Shown here one piece after another: positions 20,483-31,834 of a DNA stretch of 64,000 bases. The stretch covers positions 558,001 to 622,000 of the forward strand of contig NW_026516674.1 of NCBI RefSeq assembly GCF_025766255.1, read 5' to 3'. Made by a program: the position numbers and the translations under genes. The stretch's first letter is position 1. The number at the start of each line of letters is the position of its first letter. The notes under the pieces were generated by a model, which was not told the origin of the DNA, searched no databases, and was given only the letters and a program-made list of their open reading frames with translations. The DNA comes from Zychaea mexicana. Its lineage: Eukaryota; Mucoromycota; Mucoromycetes; Mucorales; Lichtheimiaceae.

Positions 20483-23400
20483 ATGTCCAGCAGCAACCAA
20501 CGACCTGCAGCATTGCTGCTTGGTGATGGGGTTGTAGCAAGAGCAAGGACACGACGCCAAACAAATGACGATGATCCGGCCATCATCCTGGGGCTACTAG
20601 ATGAAGTACTCCTCGAGAAACTTGATCGCTTCCTGGAAGATCATCCGATAGTTCAGAAAAAGCAATACGCACCAAGATCGAAGATAAGCATAACTTGCCG
20701 TACGGGACGATGCAGAGTGTAGCGCGACTTGCGAACGAGCAGTACCAATTGAACATCAGCGCACAAGAAGCTGGCAATCTGTTGCGTACACGCGGTTGTG
20801 ATCCCAAGAAGCACTGGCAAACATTTTGGCTACAAAATCTACATGATCGCCTGTCGAGGGAATTGACTGACAACGACTCAGAAGACGCAGAACAGGAAGA
20901 GCCCGAGGACGTCGAACAGGAGGGCGGGCATGAATTACAAGAGAACACCGACGAGTCCGACTTGTTGTATCGTACGACAACACCGATGGGATTGCCAAAC
21001 ATATTACGCTCAGACGTCAATGCAAAGTTATTCCATCATACAGTCATCAGCAAAGCTAAAGCAATCACGACAAACATTTCAAATCTCAGCACCATTGTCA
21101 ACGCAACCATGTGTAAGCTGGCAAAAGATGACATTGTTCTCCATCAAGACGGAAGTGTTCGAATCTCGCCTGCCTTGACGAAACTCGATTTGCAGACGCT
21201 TCTACCCAACGAATACAAGATCAAAAACAAGACTGCACTAGACCAACAGCGTGAAATTTGTGTACCTATGGTCAATCAAGATTTAAAAGTGCTTAAAGAG
21301 GAAGAAAATGGTTCCAGATCGCCTCATCAACGTGATATCGAAGGGCTGTTATCAAAACGACATCGGCTCTATCTGAATTCGCACCACTTTGGGACAAAAA
21401 CCAGGACGACTACCGACACTATTCACCCTGTATGGCATACCCTTTGTTCCAAGAACCCCGGCTTGCCAGCAGCACCATCAGGCTTGTCAGGAACGATCGA
21501 GGCGTCGATAAACGAGTACAGCACCAACCTCAACAACATGTGGGCGAGCGATAAGATTTTTAAAGCAGCCCTACATCATCTGACATTGGATCTGTTGCGC
21601 ATCAACTTGGCGACAAAAAAAGAGAAGGAGAACGTCGAAAAGGCCGAAAAACTTGTCAAGGATGCGCGGGAGCATGAGGAAAAAAACAGAAATACACCAA
21701 TCAAGTATACTATCCTACAACTGCGGTCTAAGCAACGCCACGAGTGCCGGCAGATAGCGAGGCACCTACAATTAGAAAGTCAATATCCAGAACAAACAGA
21801 AAAATTTGCTCAACGAATCAAAGCATGTATGCATCGGTTAGACAAGATCGTCACCCAGTTGAAGGAGAAGGTATGTTTCTTTTGAAATGGACTGTATGTA
21901 GAGTGAATTCTACCAGCAGGTGTATCCTAATATCGCCATTGTTGAGTTGCTTTATAGAAAGCCCCTGTTGGAGAAAGCATTGAACCAGAGGAGGAGGAGG
22001 GACCTCGAATAAAAGATGACCAAACCAGCCTTGCTTTTGGTGATGAGGTAAAGCTTGCTTTCTATGTTACACACTCTGCTCAAACCCTCTTCATGATTTT
22101 CCAAGTTTATATGTTAGAGACTCTAATTAAACATGTGGTTATTAGACTGTTGACTATATTGAAGATGAAGATGGTGACAGTGTTGCTTCTAGTAACGACG
22201 AGATTGAACTTGAAGAGGTTGGATTTTTTCTCTAAATTAGCTTTCATTATCCCTTGTTATAGCTTTTATCTGATCTATACTGTTTATCTACTAGCATTCG
22301 CTACCTGTCGTTGACGAAAACGGAACCATCCAATTAGGCAATCTGGTTACTACTATGGCTGACCGTGAAGCTGCGCATGAAGATGAAACTCAAGATATGG
22401 AACTGTCGCAACAAGAAGCACAAGTTGATGAACTGTCTGAACAACAAAGAGCCCAGGATAGCACACCCAACGAGCAGAAGACATCTTATTCGCGTATCAA
22501 GTCGTTGCAAGGTCTACTGAAAGCGTTATTACGTTCACCGAGTATACCACGAGACCGAGACGTAGAAGAAGCTCAAATCACGGAGTTCACACGAATGAAA
22601 AGCCTTGCTGCATGGGAGGTCGCAGCTGTGCAAAAGATTGCCAACGCACTTTTACCATTCACGCCCGACGACGAAACCCGATGCTTCATGACAGAGCTTC
22701 CATTCGTAGTCTTATCAAATACGATTCTATCTGCTATTGGCTACAAAGACCATATTGTCGATATTCATCCTGATGTTGCACCTCACAAGATCCACGTGCA
22801 GGCATTGACACCAGCAATCATGTACGAGATTTTGACACCTCATAATCGTGGACGGGCTCAAGGTCAATATCAAGTGCTAGATGACCAGACCAATCCCATT
22901 ACATCGCGTGAACGAGCTCGAGATAACCCCGATGCTATGCTATGGTCCTTCTTCGATCAGTCTCGTGTTGAATCACTAGCGGACCGACATCGCATGGAAT
23001 TCTGTAATCGCATTATCGTACGACCAGACAAGACCGTATCAATCGTTGGAATCATGAAGGAAGGCTGTGGGCCGTTGGTCTCTGCATATGAGGAACGTCA
23101 ACGAAAGCGACGAAAGAAGGGAGGTCGGTCAGGAGCGTCAGCAATCATTGGGACGACCGATAAGACGCTTGAACAGTTACAAGCTGATGAAGAGCGGGCA
23201 ACATCGAGCATAAAAGAGCTACAAAGAAGACATGGTGTTCTAAAGAAAAAATACCGACAAACCGCCAAGGAACGCAAAATAGCCAAAAAACGTTTTCAGT
23301 TTGCAACCAAACATGAAAGAATCGAAGCAAGTACCGCACTATCGATACGTGTGCGTGAAAATCGGCAAGCTAGGCTCGCTATGCTGCTTAATCATCGTGA

Positions 23401-25250
23401 TTTGAAGAATGAAAAGAGTCGTAGATACAAGACCCAAAAGGTAATATTATCCTCTCTGGATTTCTTTAACACATGTACTGGTTGTTGATTGATACGTTCC
23501 CATTATTGTAGTTTATCGAGCAGGCGAAAAACAACAAGAAAGACAATGCCGCTGCAACTACTGTCCCAGCAATAATACCGACTGTGCAAAAGCCTCAGTG
23601 CGAAGATACAGCTGCTAATATTGATCTGTCAAATTATTGCCCATTGGGTCAAGTCTACGGTGGTACAGACTACGGTCATGTTATAATGTCCCAGACAACA
23701 GCCTTAACCAAACAAGATGTTCTTTTCCACGTCTCTCTCTACAACGCGCAGCAAATTCATCGGCAGCAGCCAAGATTAGCCGAAGCAGGCTCGCTTGGAG
23801 CAGATGTATCAATCAACCAAGCGTCCGACACGTCTTCACCCTCTGCAATCCCGCGACACGATGCCACACAAGCAAATATGAAGAGGGAAGGCATGGATTT
23901 AGAACCACCACCTCCAGCGAAGCGCCAGACGACCTTTGATTTAAAAAATGCTGTCGGAAGTTCTGAATTGCACCTACAAGAACAGAGTGACGCCAAGCGG
24001 GAAGGATCTACATTGGAAGAGCAACAACCACCAGCAAAGCGGCAGTGTTTGCATAGTGATGCTACAACATCTCATCAAAGCCCGCCACCGCATATATCCA
24101 AAAAGGAAGCAATACATTGCAGCTGGGTCTTGAACCATGTTGAAAACGGATCCATCACAATGAGCCACAAAGGACGTATACGGATGTCACGACAGAATAT
24201 TCAGCAGATGCGGATTCTGTTGGACCGTGAGATGAAAGCTTCACCGCAGCAAGAGCATCAGGACCAGCGTCAGGACCAGCAGCTACAACAACAGCAGCAA
24301 TATATTGATCTTGAAACGCTTACAGTCAAGGACCTAAAACTACCCAAGCCATTCACAATCACACACGAACAGATCCATGAAGCGACGAAAACAAAAAAGT
24401 TCATGGTGAGGCAGGAGAACCGGCTGAAGAAGGTATGTTCATGTAAAATTGTTGTACGCATACGTGACAGTTTACATACTTAGCTTATCTTGCTTTAATG
24501 TTTATGAACTACATTGATATACAGCCTGAGAATGAAGAAGTGCGGAATGCTCTCCACGACTTACAACAAAACTGCTTCGTTGGCATCTGCGATCCAGTGG
24601 AAATCTTCAAAAGGCAAAAAGTCAGGCTACAGCATGTCGACGTTCTACGCAAGTTTTATTATTCCAACGCTGCCCTCAATGAACACCGTCACCGCGAAAT
24701 TGCTACAAGTCGTCTTTATACGCAACTTGCGACAAAGGAACGCCAATACGTCAGAAGCACAACTTCCAAAAAGCTAGGAATCCCATCCAAAAACCTGCGT
24801 CCTGTCATGTGTGTTGGCCTTGCCGGCACAGGCGTAGGCTCCCATCTACGTGGGCGACCTCGGCGCGGCGGCCGCAAGATGCGCAATGAACATAGAATTT
24901 GTTGTCCGGTGGTATTGCAGGATGAATATCGAACTAGTCAAACCTGTCTCTTCTGCTTTTGTCCACTAGTGATGGCAACGGCAACCAAGGCTACAAAAAA
25001 CGGTAAAATCAAGTCAGTGAAGGTCCATGGCGCTCTCCAATGTGTCAACCCGGATTGCCCTGCGGTGCGTGTCGGGTACACTACCTTTAGTCGTGATTCT
25101 CTCTCGAGTACGGCCATGATCATCGCTGCTGTTACCCAGTTATTCTCCCCTACCAAGTCACCTCTTCCCCCTTTCGATCCTACCAACCCAACACAAGCAA
25201 GTTTTACATTTTCACCTGCCTTTTTGCAGCATCCATCATATCATCTTTAG
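20483..25250 (+). CDS. Large Fanzor-like (TnpB-like) nuclease gene with one frameshift
   Basis: Six exons: 20483-21870, 21958-22047, 22146-22217, 22295-23440, 23512-24432 and 24525-25250. The first exon switches frame near an A5 tract at 20657-20661. One added base would make all six phases agree and give about 1447 residues; as it stands the frame stops at about codon 79. The N-terminal 900 residues have no named domain; they include an acidic linker (exons 2-3) and a coiled-coil Lys/Arg/Glu region. Exon 5 holds the RuvC-I motif YGGTDYGHVIMS (Asp about 952), two copies of a KREG..LE..PPAKRQ motif and a Gln run. Exon 6 holds a glycine-rich VGLAGTGVGSHLRGRPRRGG, then LQDEYRTSQTCLFC, a second CVNPDC pair and FSRDSLSSTAM (RuvC-III Asp about 1397). 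Motif order matches Fanzor proteins, far larger than the 400-700 residues usual for compact members. The frameshift may be an assembly error or real decay. Confidence 0.7.
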
Positions 25251-26427
25251 AAATGGTGCGCTTGTTGCTTCCATGGTTTTTCCTGGACCTGTTTATTGCG
25301 CGCTCCCCTTCTTCCCCCAAACATCGTTTGAGTGCCAATAAATTGGTTGATTTGCTGTCAAAGCACAATAAATTGCGCGTTTTTCCACTCTCAGCAAGGA
25401 GGTGAGCCACCATGTTGGCGACTAGCTGGATTTGAGACGGATTAAACAGACACTAGCGTCAAAGTATTAGGTTATGAGCTCTCATTTTAAAAAGTTACTA
25501 ATGATAATTAACGGAGCTGTTATCTATCACTGCTCATTTAACAGAAGAGAAGAAAAGCGAATGAGAAGTAATCATGATGTTACCTAATCAGGACTAAACA
25601 TTTTACCATCATAGTCATTTTCCAGCAGCTCTAAGACTGACTTTGATAATTCTCCAAAGTTGAAAGCTTTCTCCAGTAAGATCTCTTTCAAATTGGTTGT
25701 TATGTGTAGGACTCTGCAGTATTGGATCAGTCATGCAGACACCCACTTTATTAACAGCAGCTATCAAACCTAGCTGCTGGTCGCGTAGAAGCTTTAAAGA
25801 TGCTGAAAGGTTTCTCTGTAGCCACTTCCCAGTTCAACGTTTCCATTAAAACATCTGTCTGTTTCTAAGGAGAATAACGCGATCTTTGCACAACGCATAG
25901 GTTGGTAGTTTAAACAGTATAAAGAGGGTCAGCTAGACACATAATATCCGTAGCTACCGTACTTTATCATACATTACTGCGTTAGACTACACGGAAGCGA
26001 ATATGTCATTGCTAGATTTCCAGCCACAAAGCTCAAAATCAAAATTCACAACACCAATGTTCGCGTCTGAGGCAACCCTTTATTTTGTGTGCTCGTTGTT
26101 CAAACCTGGTCTTGCTTCACTAATCCATATGAATAAATAAGAAACATACATTTAACCGATGACCATTTTGATGCTACGGAAGACTTGCCATAATCACAGG
26201 AAATACAAAACGCCTGATGGATGGGTGCTACGCCGTTTTCTTTCTGAACCTATCACGTGCGGCGATGAAACAGGCGAATCGGAATAAGCTTTCTTGAAAT
26301 GACGAGATCTACGGCTGGGCAGAGCTAGCCAATAACAGCCAACATCGGACTTCTTTGTGCCTGTTTGCTTATAATCCTCGGGTGCGATCTTTCCCACACA
26401 GGTCGTCTTCTTTTGACACAATTAGTA
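25251..26427. other. Intergenic downstream of the Fanzor-like gene
   Basis: About 1.2 kb. A minus-strand frame at 25204-25413 overlaps the Fanzor 3' end and has no motif. In characterised Fanzor and TnpB elements the guide RNA arises at or beyond the 3' end of the nuclease gene, so 25100-25500 is where such an RNA would be sought. No terminal repeat is evident by eye. The right part is the promoter of cysteine synthase. Confidence 0.35.
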
Positions 26428-27957
26428 ATGAACAGACTGAGCTCATTTGTCCGTGCCTACTCTACCGTCCAACCTGGCCTGCGCCCCGGTGTAAGTTTTG
26501 AATACATACTCTACGCTTTGCTACTCATTGCTTCAAGGTGATTAACACGCGAGTAATTGACTTTTATTTGGACAGATCACCAAGGGCTTTGTCGGTGCAA
26601 TTGGCAACACTCCTTTGGTAAGTTGAAGTTTCTCGCTCTGATATATACTGATAGCCTAAAATTCAGACCTACTGATAATCGAAATACAATGCGCTTCTAG
26701 ATTCGTTTGAACCGCCTCAGTGAGGAAACTGGCTCGGACATTTTGGCCAAGGCCGAGTTCATGAACCCTGGTGGTTCCGTCAAGGACCGTGCTGCTCTTT
26801 TCGTCGTCAAGGATGCTGAGGAGAAGGGGTTGATCCAGCCCGGAGGTACTGTTGTTGAGGGTACGGCTGGTAATACGGGCATTGGGTTGGCTCACGTCTG
26901 CCGTGCCAAGGGTTACAAGTGCGTTATTTACATGCCCAACACCCAGGTAAACAAACTTAAAGAAATTATACAATTTTGGAGAGAAAAACACAAGATGAAA
27001 ACTGAACAAGGAGAAAACTGATGTGAAGAGTCGGTGGTGACATCCCTTTATAGTCGCAAGAAAAGATTGATTTGTTGCGTATGTTGGGTGCTGAGGTGTA
27101 CCCCGTCCCTGCTGTCGCCTTCGACAACCCACAAAACTACAATCACCAAGCTAAACGCCACGCTGAAAGCTTAAGCAACGCCGTCTGGACCAACCAATTC
27201 GATAACATTGCTAACCGACGCGCACATATCGAAACTACTGGCCCTGAGATCTGGGCCCAAACCGAAGGTCGTATGGATGGTTTCACCTGTGCCACCGGAA
27301 CCGGCGGTACATTCGCTGGTACTGCCCGCTATTTAAAAACCCAAGACAGCAATGTCAAGGCATACATTGCTGATCCTCCAGGATCCGTTTTGCACAGCTA
27401 TGTCCAGAGTGGCGGCAAGTCGTTCGACCGCGAGGGTGGTTCCATTACTGAGGGTATTGGTCAGGGCCGCATTACAGACAACATGGCTCAGGACGTGGAT
27501 ATTGTCGATGGTTCGTTCTGCGTCCGCGACGAAGAGTCAATCAACATGCTTTACCGGTTGTTGGATGAGGAGGGTATCTACGTTGGCGCAAGCTCTGCAC
27601 TGAACGTTGTTGCCGCTGTCAAGTTGGCCCGTGAATTGGGAACTGGTAAGATCAAGATTTATTAAATTGCTTGGGTGAAATAAGTTCATGCACTGAAAGT
27701 GTTTTTGTTGCTCTGTGCGTATAATGTAGGCAAGCGCATTGTGACTATCCTGGCCGATGGTGCCTACCGATACCAATCGCGTCTCTTCAGTAAGTTCTAT
27801 TTCGAGTATATTAGAATACGTGGGAAACAGAAAAGATGTGATCACTTACGAACTGTTTTCTGCTCATTTGCGTTTACTAGGCCGCTCGTGGCTAGAGTCC
27901 AAAAAGCTCGATAATGCCATTCCTGAGCATTTGCAGAAGTACATTGTTTTGCCGTAG
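26428..27957 (+). CDS. Mitochondrial-type cysteine synthase (PLP-dependent)
   Basis: O-acetylserine sulfhydrylase-like enzyme, PLP fold type II. Six exons: 26428-26490, 26576-26617, 26701-26946, 27054-27645, 27730-27789 and 27881-27957, all GT-AG and in phase, 359 residues. The N-terminus [15 protein letters not shown] is Arg/Ser-rich and fits a mitochondrial presequence. The core has AIGNTPL, then [11 protein letters not shown] with the PLP lysine, then [12 protein letters not shown] for the substrate loop and [11 protein letters not shown] for phosphate binding. It resembles the second fungal cysteine synthase (fission yeast Cys12, budding yeast YGR012W) more than cystathionine beta-synthase, as no heme or CBS region is present. 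It might use O-acetylserine or O-phosphoserine; this cannot be decided here. Confidence 0.9.
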
Positions 27958-28255
27958 ACTAATATCTTAATATATCCATTGTTTGCCCTCAAAGAAAGAA
28001 ACATCGATGTTGTATTTAAATAAATCTTCTTAGATATAGAAAATGAATAACAGGGGAGTTACGGTGTTGCTTTGATGAGAATCTGTCAACATAAAAGCAT
28101 GATTAGCCAGTACACTTTTCAGATTACTAGTAAGTGTTTGTTATCTCTGACAGGGCGCAATGGTACGAATACTGATCATGTTCGCGACGGAATTTCAATA
28201 AACGAGTCCTCATAAGTGTGCGCAAGCGATCGGTTTCAGGTTCTCTCTGTCAAAC

Positions 28256-28861
28256 ATGGGCAAAAAGAAAGCAGCTAATCAAGGCCCCACGCAACAGCAT
28301 TTGCAGGCATACCAGCGAATGAACTTTTTACATCAAGCATCAATCCTCATGTCTACTACATTCACAACGCTGCCGAATAAGAATTCGAAATCCACTGAAA
28401 AACAGCATCAGCAGCAATCACTTGCGCCTCTCGGCCGATATTACAACAACAATATGAAAAAAATTGGCAGAAAGCTTGTATTGCGATCGTAAGAATAATT
28501 AAGAACGAGTGAAAAGAAAGAGAGATGTATATGTCTGTTGAGGCCTTTTTTCTCTAAACTTGGAACGTTTACTTATGTAGTGACCCGAGTGTAAAACGGG
28601 CCATTTGTAAACGATGTGACACAGCATTGATACCAGCCTTGACAGCCTCAGTGCGAACCCGAGGTAAGATATGTAAACGCATGTAATTGGCTCTTGGAAG
28701 ATATACCCAATGTTGTGCGGATTGATCTAGGTACACCGACTGCCGTAGTGACAACGTGCAAAACATGCGGTACCCAGAAACGATTGGTTGCGAATCCCAA
28801 GCATCAGCTTTTCAATGACAAGACAGAGAACATTTTACCTACCTCACAAACAGAACCATAA
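28256..28861 (+). CDS. RPR2: RNase P/MRP subunit, Rpr2/Snm1/Rpp21 family
   Basis: Protein subunit of the ribonucleoprotein that trims the 5' leader of precursor tRNA. Exons 28256-28488, 28581-28663 and 28731-28861 join in phase to 148 residues. The first exon encodes a basic N-terminus (MGKKKAANQ) and a helical region with NFLHQAS, the hallmark start of Rpp21-type proteins, then MKKIGRKLVLRS. The second and third exons supply the zinc ribbon: ICKRCDTALIP, and then TTCKTCGTQKR, four cysteines as expected. Size and layout match the family. The neighbour 350 bases downstream is a TFIIIC subunit, so two tRNA-production genes sit in tandem; this could be chance. Confidence 0.88.
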
Positions 28862-29207
28862 TTAATCTTTCATCTCATAAGCGCACTATCACCTGTGCCA
28901 ACTAACTATGCCCTATTCATATCCCTCTCTTTCCCTTCCATTACCATATAATCATCATCATCACCATAATTGCTGTAGATACTTCTGTTTGATCATTCTG
29001 TACCTGTCTATCATAGTAAAAACAATCGCTCCGCATCATTATACTTTACAGCATATACACTACTGCAAAAACAATGGCAGTTTCAGCAGAATGTGTTGAG
29101 TGGCAACATTAAAAGCTGCTTCGCGATAATTTACATTTTTGGAAACTGCCGTTTCTTCCGTCTCAGCGCGATACGCGCCTTCTTTTTCCTTTACCTTTCC
29201 GACAAAT
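28862..29207. other. Intergenic between RPR2 and TFC1
   Basis: About 350 bases with a pyrimidine-rich stretch (28920-28945) and no supported gene; the likely promoter of the TFIIIC subunit gene. Confidence 0.4.
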
Positions 29208-31834
29208 ATGGATCAATCTTTCAATCTGAAAGTTCCCAATCGCAAATACGTGCTAGTCGAATACCCTGGACGGGTCAAGAATGTTGATCGAGCACTCAAA
29301 TCCCTTGGTGGCGAGAAAACTATCGCAAACGTTAGATCCAGCAGAGAGAGAGGAAAAAGCGGGAAAGCGAGAGACTCGCGTGTTATTGCTGTTGTTGATT
29401 CATAAAAGTTAATCAATCTATATTATTCATTTTTAGGCTTTGAACAAAGAGGTCAAAACGATCGAACTTCGTTACCGCCCTGAAGATCCTTTCTCTCACC
29501 CGGTCGTAGGAGACGTTGTACCGACGAGTTCACTCTTGCTAAAAGTCACCAAACGTAAAAAGAAAAACCAGCCTGATGATGAAGCAGCGTTTAAAGCAGA
29601 AGCTCTTGGTACTATTTTGAAGAGTTGTCGCTTTCGTGGTATGTATCTTTTAACCTCTATCGAAACGACAAGAAGAAGGCGGAATAAGGGAAGGGTCAAG
29701 ATGGAGAGAGGGAAGAAATGTAGAGGAGCTAATAGCTTTTATGGATCCTATTGTTCGCTAACGTTCAACTTAGCAATGGCCGACTTCCAATATCTGGTGC
29801 CAAAGGACGAAAAGTTTAGTCGATTGCGATCCAGCCTGGAAAAAGGAAACGGTAAATGATAAATAGCCGATCACAGGAGTCCGCATATATCTCGATTACT
29901 AATCCACAACATCTTTCCATATTGGATGCTACTGTTACTGCTGTTGTTAGTGAACGAGATATTGAATTACAAATTGGATGAAGAGGACAATATGACACAC
30001 ATTCCGCCACCAGTCTTTAGTATGCGTGAAACACCATTTGATTATGCGTAAGTAACTGTGATATAATTTTCCAAGAAACTGTTGTTTGTTCCCGATATAT
30101 TTTTACTAATTCTATAAACCAGCTATCATCAATTCCAACCCATTTTGCGCGTTCGAGTTCGACAACGCGACGGCAGTGTAAGTAACTAGAGTGGAAGAGC
30201 TGGGGTGGAAGGAAGAAAGAAACTTGGCTTGGTCAATAGTATCAGAGAGTAAGAACATGAGCTAACAAAACATAATTAATAGTATGCAATTAAGCTTGTT
30301 AATCGGTTTAAACGCACAGCACTTGAACTTATTTCTCTGTCATTTGAGGATACTGAGATTCCTACTAGTCCCAAATTCGACTTAACTGTCTTGAAAGCAG
30401 ATGAACGGGCTCTTGCAGATGAAATTAAAAAGGTGAGAACGAAAAGCAAAGATTAAGACACTGATATACCCTGTTTCGTCATTTATATCAATTATGTCCG
30501 TATAAAACACTAAAATTATATATAATAGCTATTCGAAGAACGGCCTGTTTGGACTCGTGTAGCTCTCCTTAGTAATATTGCACATTCAAAACACAGTTCG
30601 TTGCGAGGGTATGTTAAATATTGATAACGGTATTATCAGGGGACGTATGGGAGGGCATGTTTACTTATTTTTATAATCACCTACAGAGCTCTGAACGCCA
30701 ATGCGTATACCTTCCGCACCGGGCCATTCCGTGAATGCTGGATAAAATACGGAATTGACCCAAGGAAAGACCAAAAGTATCATGTGTAAGTCACCTACAT
30801 AATGCACTATGATGTCTGCCTAGTCCTTTCAACTACGCCTTCTTATGATGAGACGTTCATACTAGATATCAAAACGTGGATATTCGTGGTACTATGGAAT
30901 TATCGCATTCAAGAATGGGGCGCAGGGGAACAAACCGACTTTTAGAAGCTAAAATACATAAGACGCCTTTATCAAACGAAGTGAAGTAAGTCCTGTAAAA
31001 GGAAGGCTTTTCTTCAATATGCTTTTTCAGTATACGATTTTGCAAAGCGTCTGTAATATTAACGACAACAAATATAATACATGACACAATAGTGAAGAGC
31101 AACGGACGAGTCATTTATTTGACGGTCGAGGCGCGGTACCAAAGAGTGCATTATTGTGTTTATGCGACGTGACTGATACCGACTTTAAGACTTTGATATA
31201 CTCTCCTGGCTACATGAAATCCGTGTGCACTAAGCGTAGCGGATTTTATTACGACTGTGTGTACGATCGGATCCGTGTCTTGATCAAAAAGAAAGTGTAC
31301 GAATACAAATTGACTGGCAAAGCAGCAAGCTTAACAAATGCTACCCAGGGGCTTGAAGAAGCAATAGCCAAAGAGATAAAAATGAGGAAATATGATGAGT
31401 CCACTGGATTTGTCGACAAAGGAGATCATGAAGAAGAGGACGACGAAGGAGAAAAGGGATTGAGCAAAGAGGAATCGGTACGTGGAAGGAGATGATGATG
31501 GCAGAAGACTGTTAGAATTATCAAGCAGTGAAACTCATATGTTCCTTTTGTAGTTTGCGAAAACTCTGCGAGAAATTCAAGGTATGGAGCTAAAGAGCAA
31601 GTTAGCCAATTGATGTTTAACTCTAATGTCCTCCTTTCTTTAGCACAAGGATTTGGTTTTGGCTCTATGGATCTGGAAAAATTAGCAGAGTTCGACTTTG
31701 ACGTTCTTTATGGCGAAGAAGCTGACGAAGACATTGTTGAGCCGGAAGATGTGGAAGGAGAAGCAGTAGGAGAAGATGAAGAGGAGGAGCGCGAAGACAA
31801 ATCACTGTGGGAATTAAACGATTTTGACCTGTAA
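29208..31834 (+). CDS. TFC1: Transcription factor IIIC subunit Tfc1/Sfc1 (GTF3C5-like)
   Basis: Subunit of TFIIIC that helps recognise the A box of tRNA genes for RNA polymerase III. Twelve exons were traced: 29208-29330, 29437-29638, 29774-29851, 29951-30047, 30123-30177, 30283-30432, 30529-30608, 30687-30785, 30866-30985, 31093-31477, 31554-31581 and 31644-31834. All phases agree, giving 535 residues. The N-terminus (VLVEYPGRVKNVDRALKSLGG) is the dimerisation domain start of tau95/GTF3C5. The middle has ELRYRPEDPFSHP and later PPPVFSMRETPFDYAYHQ. The DNA-binding part includes ERPVWTRVAL, ALNANAYTFRTGPFRECWIKYGIDPR and MELSHSRMGRR. The C-terminus is acidic (EEADEDIVEPEDVEG), as in yeast Tfc1. 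Exon 11 is only 28 bases. Confidence 0.93.
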
